Positions 11,499 to 23,004 of a DNA stretch of 64,000 bases are shown here, piece after piece. This stretch comes from Fasciola hepatica (Eukaryota; Platyhelminthes; Trematoda; Plagiorchiida; Fasciolidae), in the NCBI GenBank assembly GCA_948099385.1, contig CANUEZ040000140.1:4650001-4714000 (forward strand). The letters run 5' to 3'. Under the pieces are notes generated by a model that worked only from the letters and a program-made list of their open reading frames with translations, ran no database searches and had not been told where the DNA came from. The translations under genes and the position numbers were made by a program. The first letter of the stretch is position 1. Each line of letters begins with the position of its first letter.

Positions 11499-12230
11499 GC
11501 CAATCCCGTGTCTTGGATTACTGTGTCCAATATTATAAGAATTCAGCCCATTTATTCGAACTGTATATTGATTTCCAAGAAACGAGTTGCCCTTTTCTGC
11601 GGCCGAGAGCGGACATGGCACATCGCTGTGGGCAGCTTAGTTCGGTTCACATGGCATGTACGACGATGCGCCGAAACTGTCCGGTTTCCTGTTCTGTGAG
11701 TTCCTTGGATCTCTCGGAGCTGCGACAAACGAAAAGGCCAGGCCTTGTTCAATCCAATGGTGAGGAAAACGGAAAAGACCGGCCACTGTGCGACAGTCCG
11801 AAGGATGAACAGGATCCTTGTTGCCAGCTGCTAGCTGCTGGTGGCCAGTCATCCACAGGGCTCAGTAGTGATAAGGCAAACGAAACGATAAATCCGATGG
11901 CAATAGAGAGGTGTGGTTGAAGAGGGAAGTAAAGTGAGAGATGGCGTAAGAGAGATGTGGTGCCACACACTGCCCCTTTTCGTTAAATACGTTGTTCCAT
12001 TTTCGGTGAAGCCGTTTCTTGAAATCCTTTACTATCGACACTGCAACCACTTCTTCCGATTGTCTGTTTTAATCGTTGACTACCCTAGCGGAGAAAATGT
12101 TTGATTTGAAGTTACCAATGTTTACAGCCCCTAGATCTTTTACGCTACTCACCTGTGGGATAGTCACCTCTTGCCCCGGTGGCCCCAACTGCCTCAAGCG
12201 GCATATCCATCTGTCTTTCGCTAAATACAG
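11499..12230. other. No gene recognised
   Basis: Frames of 60-200 residues occur on both strands, but none shows a domain or conserved motif. The plus frame 11324-11920 runs across the tRNA-like repeat, which argues against it being a gene. Confidence 0.4.
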
Positions 12231-12233
12231 GTA

Positions 12234-12467
12234 TTAGTTAACATTCAGTGTCAGATCCCATTCTGCAGACCACTGGTATACCCTGTTCAGATCTCGCTGA
12301 ACGGAATCGTCCGATATGGATGCGAGCACTTCAGCATCGTCCGCGAATACAACGACGAGGTCGTTTATGAATACCAGAAAAAATGGAAGCTCCAGTACTG
12401 AACCTTGGAGTTCATCGCTGTGCAGGAGGCTCACCCGCGAAACACTCCTACTTTCAACTGTGGGCAT
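12234..12467 (-). pseudogene. CR1/jockey-like RT fragment (motif B to C)
   Basis: The minus strand encodes LQGSVLELPFFLVFINDL (RT motif B region, usually QGSVLGPLLFLVFINDL), then VVVFADDAEV (catalytic FADD) and DDSVQRDLNRVYQWSAEWDLTLNVN, the conserved stretch after the active site in CR1/jockey RTs. About 78 residues remain, with a deletion between the INDL helix and FADD. Nothing upstream or downstream extends it. Confidence 0.75.
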
Positions 12468-14289
12468 TACTCGCAGCTACTGTGTGACCCATGAATAATA
12501 ACGCAGACAGTGGAAAATTTCGAGGATAAATTTAGTTATATTTTCAGTGTTCGAATAAGAATGCACAGGGAATCATCCCGCGTTGGCCTCGTCATATAAA
12601 CTCTGTTGCCTCTCAATAAGCGTTTCTCCACATTACCTCCGTGAAACCGCGACACGGTCCAGCGGCTAGCTCGTTGATTTTGATCCTGTGCCCCGACGGC
12701 TTCGGCTGAACGGGTTGAGGACTGTGAATGGGGCTCATACGGGATGACTTCCCACTGCCCTTTACCTGAAGACTGAAGACTGTTTATCGAAATGTCATTT
12801 GAACCAAGCGTCATGCTTCTCTCCCACCACGGCCGCCGGTGAAGCGTTCCACGGATTAGTCGCTCTCCTCGAGACACGACATTAATAATAGACCGGTCGA
12901 CCAGAGCTTCCGCAGCATTAGGGAGTGGCATCCGGTAGTTCATCCGAAGAGGAAACTTCGCATTTCCGGTCGCATGTCACTACGAAGGATCTTCCTTAAA
13001 CTAACTAGTTTCTTGTGGCTTCTCCTATAGTACTCAGGAAACTGCGAAAAACATACAGCCTCCACAACTCGTCCTACGGAATCCACCGACTAGTCTCTCG
13101 ATTTTCGATAAGAATAACGTTTTTAGTGGCGAGAGTGCTTTGTAATCTTGCATAACGTGTGCCGGCGTACAATATAAACCTGTAATGTTGCATCACCTAT
13201 GGTTTTCCTTTGAAAACAAATACGAAATGGTGGTTTAAATGACATGAAGGAAATATGTGTAGCTGTTACTTAAGAAAACAGTGGGAACTGAAAGTCGTAC
13301 TGATATTCGGCTTACTTTTTTCCTGATCGTGGGTATGCCCGTATGGGCCCCGGGGATGATATAACCTTAAGCTGGTTCACAGTTTGCCCATCTGAGCCCC
13401 GTATGTGCGTACTGCTTGGGCTCAGTCAGCTGACATAACACATTTCCGCAACTGTAAACTAATTTTCCTGGTCAGGTCTATAGCATAGCTTTTAGTTTAT
13501 ATGAATTTAATCTAATGACGGTCGACGTTCAGCTAAAGTACCTTTCATATACATATTTTTAGTCACTCATGTTGGACCCGGTATCGCACTATTATCTCCA
13601 GGTGGGTGCAGCGATGAGACTACTATGATCTATTGGGCTTCATCCGTCGCCCAGCCCAGACGAAATGCACCCATTTTTATTGCGCGAACTTTTTGGAAGT
13701 ACCTCATCCTCACCAAATGGCTTATTATCTCGCTCGCAGCCGGGAAACTACCGCATGGCTCCTAAGCAGCACATCCAGTGGGGGCACGAACACTAGATGT
13801 TCACTGGGAAGCTCCAATGAAAATGCTGGGCACCGCTACAGTGCGATGCTGGGTCCCGAATAAACGTCTTCCAGTACCCAGTTTCTTCCTGAAAATCGGT
13901 ATTATCTTTCTGCTTTTCATTTCCTTAATTAACGTTCTACGGTTTTCTATTTTATCCCAGCACCCGCCGAACCCTTAGTTGAGCTGATCGAATAATAAAT
14001 CTAAATAGAATTCAGCAAATAATGATAGATACAATGATTTTAACGAAGAGTTGGCCTTTTCGGATGTATATAATGTGTGCATCGTGGTTTTGTATCTCAG
14101 AATACCACGAAATATAATCGTCTTTACGGTAACCAGAAAATTTCATGAAAGCTCATGTTTTTCCCTAAATACTCCAAACCTTTCTGTCCAGCACCAGCCA
14201 GATTTCGCCCAGCATTAACGCGTTACGACCCAGCGTAAGTCAGTCACAGCTCAGCGCTAGCCTGATACAGCCCAGCGTATCTCTGGGCA
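12468..14289. other. No gene recognised; includes an unexplained 135-codon frame
   Basis: A 135-residue frame on the minus strand (12943-12536), rich in Arg and Ser, has no motif I know. 13000-14289 is AT-richer with nothing recognisable. At 14190-14290 the motif CCCAGC recurs every 15-25 bp (cagcaccagcc, gcccagca, acccagcg, gctcagcg, gcccagcg), an irregular short repeat. Confidence 0.35.
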
Positions 14290-15385
14290 GTGTGTTGCTT
14301 CGGATGTAAGGAAGAAATTATAGTCCCTCTACTCAAAGGCAGGGAGATGACTGCAGCCATTGAGTACATCCATGTGTGCTTCACAAGTGCCGCCTGCAAG
14401 GTAATAGCCGAACTGGTCCAGGAACACTTGGAAAATTACCGACTATACAGTATCAACAGCTTTTATTTCGCAAAACTGGCTATTGTCTCCGATTTATTGA
14501 CTCGCGAGCGTTGCACTGGAACGAGGGCTAAAGAGTATCCTGCAGACGTTGCGTTCGTGGATTTCATCGGAGACTCTTGCAAAGTTACATGACCTAATCT
14601 TCCAGAAGCTTCGATTGTTTGGGATAGTGGATCCCTTGCTGCTATGAATGTGATTTCCTGAGGGGACATTGATTTGCGGTCAGTTCCTGGGATCATATCC
14701 AAGTGGTACTGCGCCTCCGGTAGTCATGATAGGTCAGGTCACGGCCATGTGAGTGATCCCGATTCTTAAAAGAGTGGGCTTCGAGGGGAATCCCTCTGCC
14801 CCGCGACGTCAAGTGTTCGTGTTGCAGGATGATTTTGAAAGTGGTCAACGGGGAACCAGGGGGCTGATCAAGTTCCTGGAGAAAGTAACAATCTCACCAG
14901 TTCATAATCTATCTACCCAGTCCCCTATCCACGTGACAACACCAGCACGTAAAGCAAGGTGGTGTTCCTTAAGTGTCCGTACTCGAACTTTTATTTTTCC
15001 TGGAATACAAATCAAAAATCTCCCGACGGCTTTCATATCCCCATGTTCTATCTACGCATATGATGTGGAATTGTGATACGTACTTCGTTCTGTAGCGTAT
15101 AGGTGAATTTTACAGGACGGTGTTGACGCGCTAGCGAACTGATATTCATTGACTCCTCCGATAAATCTAGAAGTGCGTCCAGTTGCCTCGGTTCCCATCA
15201 CTGATGGGTTGCAACCTATCCGGGGCCTTTTTACGAACAATAGTTTGTTGATGTCATTTTGGAGTTGTGATTTTGGCCTTCATTACGTGGGGCCGGCTAC
15301 GAAAACAATCCAGAGAAGACTGGTTTCTTACAGAAACCTGCGGGAGCATATGAGATCTCTATATTCGTCGCATTGTTCAACTTGA
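14290..15385 (+). pseudogene. CR1/jockey-like RT relic
   Basis: A decayed RT can be followed in three pieces. 14290-14592 has YIHVCFTSAACKVIAELV (normally NYRPVSLTSxxCKVxE), a LL.RE stretch and DVAFVDFI (motif A). 14990-15130 has SPCSIYAYDVELW in place of a YADD motif C, followed by ILQDGVDALAN. 15149-15385 has LREHMRSL, like the C-terminal part. Several stops and frameshifts separate the pieces, and YADD is YAYD, so the copy is dead. Only motif order supports the call. Confidence 0.55.
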
Positions 15386-16483
15386 TCTGAGAGTGGTGCT
15401 GAAGGGTGTCTTTTCGCTATGGGAATCTTGAACACCCGAACACTCGACAAATCTGCTCAAGATGCATTTCACTTATTTGCCGTTGCTTTATCACTTGTCC
15501 CAGAGGGAGATAAACCTTTCGAATTGAATATCTGTTGATGTGGTGATAGAGCTGAACAGTGGCACTTTCAGAAGAAAGCCGTCTGAAGTGTTGGTTGCGT
15601 GGTGGCATTCCTTTCTGACTGAGGCATGTCTGTTGTGCTGCCCATTCCAAAGAAAGGTGATCAATCAACATGTGAGAACCACCAAGAGATAGGCTTGATC
15701 GATGTCGCCGCAGAGATTTCTGGTGCGTTGCTGCTAAATCCTTTTTCCGCGGCGGAGGACCGACGCACTCGCTCGAACCAAGGGAGCTTCCGCCATCGCA
15801 GAGGCTGTGTGGATCAAATATTCACATTGTGCTGAATACTGGAGCACCGCCAGAGGCCAACGGTAATTTGCTTCAACGACTTCCGGGCCGCCTTCAGTTT
15901 ATTCAAACACAGGTCCCTTTGGACTATAATCCAGTCCGATGGGATGTCCGATAAGCTTTTAAGGTAGTTGAGGGAATGCTGCTCGACAACTGGCGCTAAG
16001 ATTCGTATGTGCGACGAAGAATCTTGTGATTTCATACTCATTACCGGAGTTGCCTGGGGCTGTCTTATTTTACCGGTTTTGTCTAACTACGCCACTGACT
16101 GGACAATGGGTTATGCATTACACGACCACCCTGGCATTCAACTTAGCCATGAACTATACATCTCGGACCTGGAGTTCGCGGATGATGTCGTGTTACGGGA
16201 CTCCCACGCTACGCTCCAACCAGTCCTCAACGGAATCAATTCTTTCGCGAAGTCCATCGGATTAGAAGTAAACTCAACCGAAACCAAAGCTTTCACAAAC
16301 CATCTAGGCCCACGGATTCAGCAACTGTACATCAGTGACCGACCAGTAGGATACATCCCTTCGTTCAAATATCTAGGCTCAGCTCTGCTTCCGAACGGCC
16401 AGGCAAAGGATAAAGTGGTATTACGAATCGACGGCACCAGGAGAGCCTTCCTTCAGCTAAGACGAACGATATGGACTCGCAGC

Positions 16484-19316
16484 CATCACGACGAGACTGC
16501 ACCTTGGCGTGGTGTGATGGTTTGCGTGCCTTCATGACCCAAAGACCTATGCCGGACGGCTTCCTTAAGCCGGAGATGGGTAGAGGCCAGACGAAGTCCA
16601 TTCTCAGAACCAATTGATAGGCAACATCTGGTTCTAACCACTATGGCCCTGAAGAGGACACTCCAGTGAATCAACGCGGAGAGAAACAGTTTACCGGTCT
16701 AGGAATCTCCACTAGATGGACGTAGGAGTGGAGTACCTGGGGTTTCTCTCGACGGCGGAAAAGTCATCGCACTCCACTGGGTAGCTATCGCCCGCCTAAG
16801 CTGGGCAGTCCCAGCCCAAAAGATGCTGCCCCGTCCAGGCTCTGCTTGCTCCATTGGGTACATCGAGCTAAGGACTGGATCCGAAAAGCGGATCGATAAA
16901 GAAGCACCAGCGAAGATAAGACAAAACGCATGCAGTAATCAGGTCTCACGTGATGGACCAGAAGAAGTTCCTTCACGGATTCTTCGGTCACGTTCCCGTG
17001 TTGGGTTACCGCCCCACTGCCTTGTGGGTCAGATCTTTGAGTCAAAGGCTCCCGTTAGGGTTCCCAAAGAAAAACCCCTTCCACGGTGTGCGGAACCGCG
17101 GAGTATGATGTGCCCAGAAATCTCCAGCGGTCAATCAGAAAACATTCCTTATCTCTCTACTCTTCGTCCTTTACGTTCCAATTCCAACAACTAGACGCAC
17201 ACAGAAACAATGGATGTCTGCATCCTCACTTGCATTGTTAAATGTGCGCAGATCGATTCCTCCGGATTCCAGATACGATGAGGCACGGAGATGCCCTAAA
17301 CGCCAACTGATTCGGAGCCTGAAAAATGACCGTGAGCAGTGGTGGATTGCGAAGTGTAGGGAGATAGAAAAAGCTGCGGCGATTGGCAACAGCCGCAACT
17401 TTTTTCTTCTGATTAGATAAACCAGTTCACGTAACCAGGAGCTAACGAATTGATCAAAGGGGCGAACGGCTCACTGAATCAAACTCAGGTGCCTCGTCTA
17501 ATTCGCTGGGCGGAGCATTTCGAGATGCAGTTTAATTAGCCTTTGTCCTCGTCAGATTTGCTCACTTGTGCAATGGGTACAGCTCTGGCTGTAGGTACCA
17601 GTCCTACATCAGAAACGGACGTTCTTCGTGAGATAAGCTATCTTAAACGACATAAAGCTGCCGAACCGGATGGGTTGCCTCCATCTATTTTCAAAGACGG
17701 TGACCCAGCACTTTTACTGGAGTTGACGAAACTCCTCGGTTTGATATGGAAGAGGGAAAAAGTTCAAAAGAGTTTATGTGAATCGGTGATCGTACCGATC
17801 TATAAGAAAGGCGACAGGTCCTCCTGTGAAAACCTCAAGGGAATAAGTTTGGTTAGCATCGCATCCAAACTGCTTGCTGGTATTATTCTCCACCGTTTAT
17901 CTAACGCTCGCAACCAGTGCTCGCGCGAGAATCAAGCTGGGTTTAGACCTGGTCGAGGTTGTATTGATCACATCTTCACTCTTCGACGAATTTTAGAACA
18001 TAGACACACCTTCCGCAGACCCACTATCTCCGTTTTTCTTGATCTTAAAGCGGCCTTCGACTCAGTTGACCGCACTATTCTCTGGCGCTGCTTCTTGTTG
18101 AAGAGTGTCCAAGAAAAATTAATTTCCAACGTAAAATCCCTTAACATTAATGGCCAAAGCCGAGTTCGGGCTTACAGTGATCATTCACCCGAGTTCGCCA
18201 CAAAAAATGGTGTGCGTCAGGGTTTCCCCCTCTCTCCTTTTCTTTTTAACTTCGTGATTGATATGGTCTTAGAGACCACACTTTTGTCAGGTGAGGATAG
18301 TGGCATTGAACTTTTCCAGGGTGGAAAGTTATCAGGCCTTGAGTATGCGGATGACATAATTCTTCTAAGTGAGATCCAGGTAAGTTGGAAGATTTTCTAG
18401 ACAGCTTGGCGAATTGCGTTGCAATATTCGGTGTGCGTTTTGCACCTTCCAAGTGCAAGATGCTATTGCAGAACTGGGTTGATTTAACCCCAAACCTTTC
18501 AGTGTCAGGGGAGACTACAAACGTGGTAGACAAGTTCTGTTATCTGGGGAGTTGCATTTCATCCGGAGGTCGGATATCGGATGAGGTATCTTTGTGTATA
18601 CAGAAGGCTGGATTGGCATTTGCCAACCTGAGTCACCTGTGGCGTCGAAATGAAATCCGTTTACTTATCAAAGGCCGAGTGTACGCTGCAGCAGTTAGGT
18701 CTATCCTTCTGTATGGTTCGGAGACATGACCACTACGGGTGGAGGACATACGAATATTGTCGGTACCTGAACACAGATGTCTTCGTAGTATTGCTCGAAT
18801 CTGGTGGGAACACGGTGTGAGCAATGCTGAGGTTGGGCGGAAAGTCTTAGGTTCGAGGATCAAATCATTAGATGGAACGCTTAAGCTCATCAGGCTAAGA
18901 TGGTTGGGACATGTGTTACGCATGTCCCCTGATAGGATTCCTCGGCGTGCTATGTTTGCTGAGACGAATACCGGTTGGAAAATCAGTAGGAGTGGTTAGT
19001 CCATGACATGAACGAGAGGTATGAAAAGCCTAACTAGTGTACTTGGCCATGGAGGGCGCGTTAGACTTCCTGGGGGTGGGGGGGGGTCCAAGAGACCCTC
19101 CCACTTAATGGTTGGATACGTTAAGGGATATGGCTAAATACCGCGATCAGTGGCGTTCTTGCATCCACAAACTTTCTTCATCCACTCAGTTCCAATAAGG
19201 TAGTTCTCCTCTTACTTTTTTCATACTCTTTTCTTCTTCATTATTTCCTTTTGAGATTGCCGCTAGGAAATTTTTACCAGTTCATGCTTAATGATTATCT
19301 GAACAGAACAGAACAG
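16484..19316 (+). mobile_element. RTE-type element, family B copy 1, nested in family A
   Basis: This block matches the reverse complement of about 40088-42957 almost base for base, and its 3' half matches 58697-60230. It begins near CATCACGACGAGACTGC and ends after GAGATTGCCGCTAGGA plus an ACAGA-rich tail. GCAGC occurs at both junctions (16479-16483 and about 19315-19319), a possible short target-site duplication. A leader with no clear coding function (16484-17200) precedes the RT region. Shared with the other copies: a frameshift near 17450, a TAG just before 17543, a frameshift near 18385, and stops at 18727-18729 and in the C-terminal tail. Confidence 0.85.
17543..18999 (+). pseudogene. 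Family B reverse transcriptase (RTE type), defective
   Basis: Frame 17543-18400 (285 residues) covers the fingers and palm: [65 protein letters not shown] (motif A), [19 protein letters not shown] (motif B) and [12 protein letters not shown] (motif C with YADD). One base is missing near 18385, so the thumb ([36 protein letters not shown]) follows in another frame (18385-18729), ending at a TGA where relatives have Trp (GSETWPL). The rest, [26 protein letters not shown], is in 18739-18999. EN is absent. The residues for polymerase catalysis are intact, but the protein cannot be made whole. Confidence 0.85.
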
Positions 19317-19862
19317 CAGCGAAATCGGCTTAAGGACCAAAGTTCGTGTTTATCGTGCTGTCATGCACTCCCTGCTCATCTGTGTCTACGAACCATGGCC
19401 ACTGTGAGCTGAGGATACCAGGAGACTGGAGGTTTTCGATCACTGGTGCCTGCAGCAGATCCTAAGAGTCGACTGGCACGACAGGGTGTCCAACAAAGAG
19501 GAAAAAGGACGGTACTCCGATATCTGTGCACTCTCCGTCCTCTTCCAGCGTCGACGACTGCAGTTGTTTGGCCACACCCTTCGACGACCCAAGTCAGAGA
19601 TAACCAAACAAACACTGCCCTACTCCCTGCCCTGGTTGGCGCTGTCCCCTTGGTGGGAAGTTGTAAACGTAAATCAGTACAATAGAAAAGAACGTAGGGC
19701 TTCTAGGTCTTTGGTCGGTCTATGGAGTCCGGTGATGGAAAAAGGACCGGATTATCATCTGCTCCGAGCTCACCTTTGACCGTCGCGCGTGGTCAGCATT
19801 AATTCGTGACATCCATGGAGCCGACTTATCCTATCGCAGGAGATAGTCGCGTAAAAGTAAAA

Positions 19863-20795
19863 GTGACTAAGTGGTGGCTTAGTAATTAAGCTTGAGCTTA
19901 CTCCGGTGAGTTGTTTGTGATGAGGTTTACATGGTGGGATTCCCTCTGCCTCTGTTTTAAAGAACGAAAATCGTTATATCGCTGCGCTTGCTGAACCTGT
20001 TTTTACGTTTAGTCTCAGCTGTGTTTTACCTCAGAATGACTTGTAGGTTGCTGTTGATGAATTAGACTTACTATGCTCCTGTCACACTAGCTCTACTTAC
20101 AAACCAACGTTGAGCGACGGAGAGGGCCTCAGTCAGTTTTCCACTCGCAGCGCGAACTTGTTTATCATGGATTGTACCTTTTGCTTTTTACTAGTTCATA
20201 TTTTAAATAAATATCGTTTGACACTCATGGCCATATTTGTCGATGAAAATTTTCGGATTGTTTCACATACACATATGATGCAGTCAGAACTTCGCGCTAG
20301 TCAAGGATGCGTCGAGCAAATTTCTGGTCCCAGTCAACTATTTGAGTACCGTCGCGCTTTTCAAATACATCATTGTGTTTTTCGACTTCGCATTACACTC
20401 CATTCTGTCGACAGGAATGAGGTTAAGGAATGAACCTGGTAAATATTTTCAAACTAAGAGTGTTATAATCATACCCGAAATTAGTTTAGGATTTGACCAA
20501 CTACCATTACCTTGTTTATTGACAATGTGTTGGAAAGTTAAAAACAAACAAAAAAACTTTTCTTTAAGCAAGACATCAATCCAACTCGAGTGTGCCGGGC
20601 CGGAGTAAATAATCAATAATTTATCGGATTACTCAAGGCGAAACCCCTTTTGCCGATCGTGCAGTTCGACGCAAATCGGGTCAACGGATCAATGATCAAT
20701 CCGGCAAATGTTTTTAGCAACCTAATCGGCCTGAGAAGGCTTGAACCTAACTGGACGCTCGAGTTCGGGAACCTTTGATTTTTGCTTTAAGTCAT
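19863..20795. other. Mostly unassigned; small RTE RT relic near 20290-20420 (+)
   Basis: The frame 20110-20433 contains SQGCVEQISGPSQLFEYRRAF..HSVDR, which aligns with the [20 protein letters not shown] stretch of family A RT, so a badly decayed RT fragment lies at about 20290-20420. The rest is AT-rich with no gene visible. Confidence 0.4.
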
Positions 20796-21100
20796 CACCG
20801 TCATCATCGTACAGTGTTAAACAGCAGGGCAAGCCCCACTGACCACTGCCTATCTCACCATGTTGTATGTTGAATTAGAAAGTGTGAATATACACGATGG
20901 AGGGGAAGTGGACTTACAGGGGTGGGGAAGGGAAAGAACGCCCTAGTAGTCAACACACAGAATACACATTCTAACTGTACAAACGCACATCAATCAATCA
21001 TCCTGATTCGACAGAAAGTGATAACACGATCTCCACTGTTCACGGTTCGCAGCCATATCCTTCAGTGTCTCCAGCCAACTGATAGACGGATCTTTAAATT
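20796..21100 (-). mobile_element. RTE-type element, family C, 3'-end fragment
   Basis: Matches 27660-27970 and the reverse complement of 48925-49215 closely: the CATCACCGTCATCATCG tail, AAGCCCCACTGACCACTG, GAATTAGAAAGT, GTACAAACGCACATC, and the end of the protein ([26 protein letters not shown] on the minus strand). Severely 5'-truncated, as is common for non-LTR insertions. Confidence 0.75.
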
Positions 21101-21194
21101 TCACATAGTGGTTTCTGTACGGACACGTTTTGTTTTGGCGAACTGAATTGTTGTCTTCTGGTTTCCCATAGCGGGCTGGAGCGATTGAAGTCGC

Positions 21195-21724
21195 AGCTAC
21201 AAAGTACTTTTGCACGACTAGCAGGAGCCTGTGCCTACACTCACTTTTTGTAGTGATCAGTTGGAGTTAACCTGGGGAGCCCAGATGGAGGTGGTATTGG
21301 CAATATTAAGTCACAAGTAACCGGAACAAAATCATTTCTCACCAGCCTGCAACCTGTGGCACCGCCGTGACATCCGGCCCTCCCTTAAGGGACGGGTATA
21401 CATCGCCAGGGTTTCGAGACCTGGCCACTCTGTTTTGAGGATGCTTAGCGTCTTTCCATGTTTGGCCAGTGATGTCTGCGAAACGTTGCTGGCATCTGGT
21501 AGGAATATCAGGTGAGAAATTACGAGGCGCGTCGTCGTGTGTTGAGTGCAGATAGTCACTGTCTGACAACTGATTGCTGTACATCGCCATTCGTGTTTCT
21601 TTTATTTAAATGTCAGTCTTTAATTCTGTTTTACCTTACCCTTTCCTTTACTTTGTTGTGTTTCTGTTACCTTCGTAGCGTTGGCACCAAGCTTGATCTC
21701 AAGTCATTGATAAATATATAAACA
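21195..21724 (+). mobile_element. RTE-type element, family D fragment, internally deleted
   Basis: Compared with the family D copy at 50018-51048, this fragment keeps the DQLEL start, LWHRRDIRPSLKGRVYIA (relative [18 protein letters not shown]) and the GTCGTGTGTTG region, then jumps to the 3' UTR (CTTTACTTTG, GATCTCAAGTC) and a short TA tail at about 21714-21722. The middle of the C-terminal domain is missing. Several stops. Confidence 0.65.
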
Positions 21725-21734
21725 ATGTACATCT

Positions 21735-22148
21735 ACACCGCCTCCGATGACTTGGGCTTGTTTTGCGTATGCCTGTCCGTCGTCTAGCTTTCCGTGCTCT
21801 ATTCCCACGTGCTGAGGAAAGCTGGAAGAAGCGACGCGACGGTCAAGCGATGACTTGGAAGCTAGCACCGGAACTGGCCTCGTTTGGTTTTTCCTACCGT
21901 TCTGATTAGGGCCCAAGAGATGGGAATTTTCGTTGCTTAGAGACGTTGGGGGATGTGGCCCAGAATAGAAGTTAACAGCACGAATACTGTACGGCCTGTT
22001 TATTGAACTCACGTTTCCCCTTAGTACAAAAGTGTCTTGCAGACACGAATTGACGAAAAAACAGCATAATATGTACTGTGAAAAAATCATCGTGTCGTGT
22101 CCTTTTACTGACTGCTTCCCATACTCTTGTAGCTTCCCACATTTTTGT

Positions 22149-22206
<58 letters not shown>
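21735..22206 (+). mobile_element. RTE-type element, family D 3' end with (TA)28 tail
   Basis: Begins with a sequence like the family D stretch GGCCTCCGGTATCTTGGTC and continues through CTTTCCGTGCTCTATT, GCTGAGGAAAGCTGGAAGAAGCGA and the 3' UTR into a pure TA run at 22151-22206. It sits directly after another family D 3' end, so two tails lie in tandem about 430 bp apart. Confidence 0.65.
22151..22206. repeat. (TA)28 microsatellite at the end of a family D element
   Basis: Uninterrupted TA dinucleotides, 56 bp, directly at the 3' end of the family D fragment. The frames with alternating Ile/Tyr that cross it are artefacts. Confidence 0.95.
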
Positions 22207-22207
<1 letters not shown>

Positions 22208-22795
22208 TATTACCTTTATGCGGGTAGCCCCTGCAAGAGGATGTACCGGCTTCATGCATGTCCTGAATGAAACCTTCCCATGGGCGAATTCGCAAGTCAT
22301 TGTGGTCTCACAACGAAATAAGCCCCTACACGAAGTTCCGCATGTACCAAGCTGCCGTCCGCCCGGTTCTTATTTACGCCTGCGAAACTTGGCCGCTGAG
22401 AGTAGACGACAAAAAGGCTGGAAAGCTTCGACCACTAGTGCATCTGCTACATGGCCAAAACCAAGTAGTATGATCGCGCCAACACTGCGAATTCAGAACG
22501 ACTTTTTTCCTCCAACAACGTCATCTACAGTAGTTCGGCTGTGTTCCTCGTCGACCCGAAGCGGAACCTACGAAGGTGAGCCTACTGCCATCACCCTGCT
22601 CAGACACGTAATGTTGCCTTGGTGTCCAAATAAAGACATAGGTTAACACTGTTAAGACAAACATGGAACGCCTGGGCCTTTAGTCCGTCTTCGGAGTGCT
22701 CGACTGGCGCAATAACTGGATTTTACGGTGTGCAGAACTTGCGACAGACCGGAACTTGTGGGCAGTTACTATCAGAGACATCCTATAAACCGACT
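22207..22795 (+). mobile_element. Family A-like RTE fragments
   Basis: The first 50 bp (22213-22262) resemble the reverse complement of a family A 3' end. From about 22285 the plus strand encodes NEISPYTKFRMYQAAVRPVLIYACETWPLRVDDKKAG, the C-terminal domain of family A-like elements, decayed further on, and reaches a TIRDIL motif at 22770-22787. It meets the 3' tail of the minus-strand family A element at about 22795, so two 3' ends point at each other. Confidence 0.55.
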
Positions 22796-23004
22796 TATCT
22801 TCTTACTTACTTACTTTTACGCGACTATCTCCTGCGATAGGATAAGTCGGCTCCATGGATGTCACGAATTAATGCTGACCACGCGCGACGGTCAAAGGTG
22901 AGCTCGGAGCAGATGATAATCCGGTCCTTTTTCCATCACCGGACTCCATAGACCGACCAAAGACCTAGAAGCCCTACGTTCTTTTCTATTGTACTGATTT
23001 ACGT

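Larger units (their letters stand above)
15560..19862 (+). mobile_element. RTE-type element, family A copy 1, split by a family B insertion
   Basis: Family A sequence runs from about 15560 to 16483 and resumes at 19317. The first part holds LPIPKKGDQSTCENH, RGCVDQIFTL, LEFADDVVL and FKYLGSALLPNGQ, ending in RRTIWTRS. The second begins EIGLRTKVRVYRAV, which is the next stretch of the protein in the other family A copies, and ends with EVFDHWCLQQILRV and the 3' end GGATAAGTCGG-type sequence plus an AAAAGTAAAAGT tail. Stops and frameshifts (for instance near 15835 and 15960) show it was decayed. The interruption is exactly the family B element 16484-19316. Confidence 0.7.

Noticed and set aside
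16785..17194. 123-codon and 86-codon frames in the family B leader (16823-17194 and antisense)
   Set aside because: Present in two copies only because the leader is copied; no motif or codon signature supports translation.
18246..18533. 95-96 residue antisense frames at the RT ends, conserved in all three family B copies (18246-18533, 40884-41171, 59153-59440; 18633-18923, 40494-40784, 59535-59825)
   Set aside because: Conservation follows from copying of the element; they are shadows of the RT frame on the other strand.
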